Translations under genes and position numbers: made by a program
Origin: Bacillota bacterium
GTDB lineage: Bacteria; Bacillota; Sulfobacillia; Sulfobacillales; Sulfobacillaceae
Assembly: GCA_023488565.1 (NCBI GenBank)
Contig: JAMDDZ010000113.1
Location: 1-6,867, forward strand
Length of the DNA: 6,867 nt
Reading direction: 5' to 3'
Notes under the pieces: model-generated
What the model saw: the letters and a program-made list of their open reading frames with translations, nothing else
Database searches by the model: none
What the model was told of the DNA's origin: nothing
Shown here: positions 5,420 through 6,867 of the stretch, in pieces
Numbering within the stretch: position 1 is the first letter of the stretch
How the letters are laid out: each line of letters starts with the position of its first letter

Positions 5420-6867
5420 CTAGCCGATTCCAACTCTTGGGCTGAGATCGATAGTAAAGCGATAATCCCCCGATCCCATCGCCACCGTGATTTGGTCCCC
5501 TTCTTCCTGCACTGTGATCCCGACAGGCTCGGCCCCGCCCTCCTGTAATCCCTCCGTATAGCCTCGGGGCAAGGTTAAGGTCGCTTGGCAGTTCACTGGG
5601 ACCCTTACCTCGGCGGTGAAACGCTGGCCTTCAGTCCTCCAGTTGCATTCAATCCGGCCGTAAAGCGACTCATGCCAGGCTCGCACCCATTCCAATCCCG
5701 GGACTGGCTGGGGGCGCAAGAGAATGTGCTGATATCCGGGTTTCCCAGGGTCGGCTTGGATCCCCGCTAGCCCTTGGTAGAACCAGGCACTAATATCGCT
5801 GAACATGTGATGGTTGTGGGACCCTTCTCCGTCCCACTGTTCCCAAAGCGTCGTCGCCCCTTGTTCCAACCAATGCCCCCAACTGGGGAAGGTCGTTTGA
5901 GTCGCCATGGCATACGTCAGGTCGACTCGACCCAACTCGGTCAGACTATGCATGACATACTTGGCGCCAAGAATCCCCGCATCCAAATGGCGATCCTTGG
6001 ACTCCACGTGCTCGACCAAACGCGCGAGCACCCGCTCGGTTTCGTCTGAGTTCACCAACTTTTGATACAATACACACGCTTGCGAGGTCTGGCAGTCTCC
6101 AACCACTCGGCCACTGGCCGAATCCAAAAAGGCTTGGCGAAATGCGTTTCGAATTGCTTCGGCTAGCGCCTCGTACCGTCCCTCATCATCTCTGCGCCCC
6201 AACACCCGCGCTGTCTTTGCCATGACGTCTGCCATCACGTAGAAGTAGGCCGTGTCGGTTACGGCCGTGGGACAGGCATGGCCAGCAGGCCCTCCCGTGG
6301 GAGGACACCAATCCCCCAGGCCAAAATCGACGAGGTAATGATTCGCCATGGACTCCGCATAGCGGAGATAGGCTGCCATCGCGGGGTACATTTGCTCGAG
6401 GAGCAGGGTATTGCCCTCATACAGGTACACATACCAGGGAATCAAAAACAGCGCACTATCCCACGCGGGTCCGCTGCCCCAGTTATAACCCCAGCCCCCA
6501 GTGGGCACAATTCCGGGAATTTGCCCACTGGGACGTTGCACGTCGCGCAGATCCTGCATCCATTTGAAATAGGCCGTGGTCGGATTAAAGTTTAACAGCA
6601 CTTGTTCCGCGGACAACGCCGCATCCCCTGTCCACCCGTTTTTTTCGCGATGAGGGCAGTCGGTGGGAATACTATGATAATTCGTTAAAGTAGACCACCG
6701 CGCGGCCTGTTGAATCTGGTTCAACAGCGCATTGGAACATTGAAACTCTCCCCGTGATTCCAACGCGGTGTGAACGACACGAGCCTTCACCGTACCGAGC
6801 GTCGGCGGATGCGAGAGTCCACGGACCTCAACATAGCGGAACCCATGGTAGACGAATCGCGGAAAAA
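5420..6867 (-). CDS. Alpha-L-rhamnosidase, GH78 family (C-terminal part; 5' end beyond the window)
   Basis: The reading frame is open to the right edge, so the GTG at 6790 is an internal codon and about 482 C-terminal residues are present of a family that usually has 700-1,100. Codons upstream of 6790 encode F-V-Y-H-G-F-R-Y-V-E-V, a typical GH78 segment just before the catalytic domain. Counting from 6790, the catalytic (alpha/alpha)6 barrel holds D44-C-P-H-R-E49-K-N-G-W-T-G-D56, which lines up with the essential D567, E572 and D579 of Bacillus RhaB, and W316-E317-Q-W-D320, where E317 (codon 5840-5842) is the likely counterpart of its E841. A final beta-sandwich (about 350-450), the usual GH78 C-domain, ends at the stop at 5420-5422. 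These enzymes release terminal alpha-linked L-rhamnose by inversion. Signal peptide and N-terminal carbohydrate-binding domains cannot be judged. Its GC content appears higher than that of the glycosidase gene at the left. Confidence 0.95.
   Translation of the reverse strand, partial: FPRFVYHGFRYVEVRGLSHPPTLGTVKARVVHTALESRGEFQCSNALLNQIQQAARWSTLTNYHSIPTDCPHREKNGWTGDAALSAEQVLLNFNPTTAYFKWMQDLRDVQRPSGQIPGIVPTGGWGYNWGSGPAWDSALFLIPWYVYLYEGNTLLLEQMYPAMAAYLRYAESMANHYLVDFGLGDWCPPTGGPAGHACPTAVTDTAYFYVMADVMAKTARVLGRRDDEGRYEALAEAIRNAFRQAFLDSASGRVVGDCQTSQACVLYQKLVNSDETERVLARLVEHVESKDRHLDAGILGAKYVMHSLTELGRVDLTYAMATQTTFPSWGHWLEQGATTLWEQWDGEGSHNHHMFSDISAWFYQGLAGIQADPGKPGYQHILLRPQPVPGLEWVRAWHESLYGRIECNWRTEGQRFTAEVRVPVNCQATLTLPRGYTEGLQEGGAEPVGITVQEEGDQITVAMGSGDYRFTIDLSPRVGIG

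Overview
The window looks like a chromosomal carbohydrate-utilisation locus from a bacterium, probably metagenomic. All four recognisable genes lie on the minus strand. In the order they would be transcribed (right to left) they are: the C-terminal part of a GH78-type alpha-L-rhamnosidase that runs off the right edge (5420-6867), an AraC-family regulator (4377-5279), a phytanoyl-CoA-dioxygenase-like Fe(II)/2-oxoglutarate oxygenase (3474-4250), and a large six-hairpin (alpha/alpha)6-barrel glycosidase-like protein of about 800 residues (1046-3445). I see no transposase, integrase, phage gene, tRNA, rRNA or CRISPR array. Secreted-type glycosidases, PhyH oxygenases and AraC regulators occur together in Verrucomicrobiota, Planctomycetota, Lentisphaerota and Armatimonadota, so a lineage of that kind is my guess; nothing in the window proves it.

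Right part (3474-6867): the rhamnosidase fragment keeps the family's acidic motif (D-C-P-H-R-E ... G-W-T-G-D) and a W-E-Q-W-D segment. The AraC regulator has a cupin-like sensing half and two C-terminal helix-turn-helices. Between it and the oxygenase gene is a 126-bp gap holding two near-identical 11-bp direct repeats exactly 21 bp apart. That is the geometry of a paired AraC-family half-site, so the regulator probably controls the oxygenase-glycosidase pair just downstream. The oxygenase and the large glycosidase are separated by only 28 bp if the glycosidase starts at 3445, which suggests a two-gene operon.

Left part (1-1045): about 1 kb has no convincing gene. The first 48 bp are an exact copy of 3327-3374, a piece from inside the large glycosidase gene, and end abruptly at both the window edge and base 48. 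This is either a real recombination scar or a contig-end chimera. The next ~450 bp resemble a GC-rich dispersed intergenic repeat, and the final ~540 bp are more AT-rich and look like decayed or intergenic sequence.

Working model (inference): the AraC protein senses a sugar released from a rhamnose-containing glycan, and the two glycosidases plus the PhyH oxygenase act on that glycan or on a modified (for example O- or N-alkylated, or otherwise decorated) sugar. The oxygenase substrate and the large glycosidase's specificity cannot be read from the sequence.
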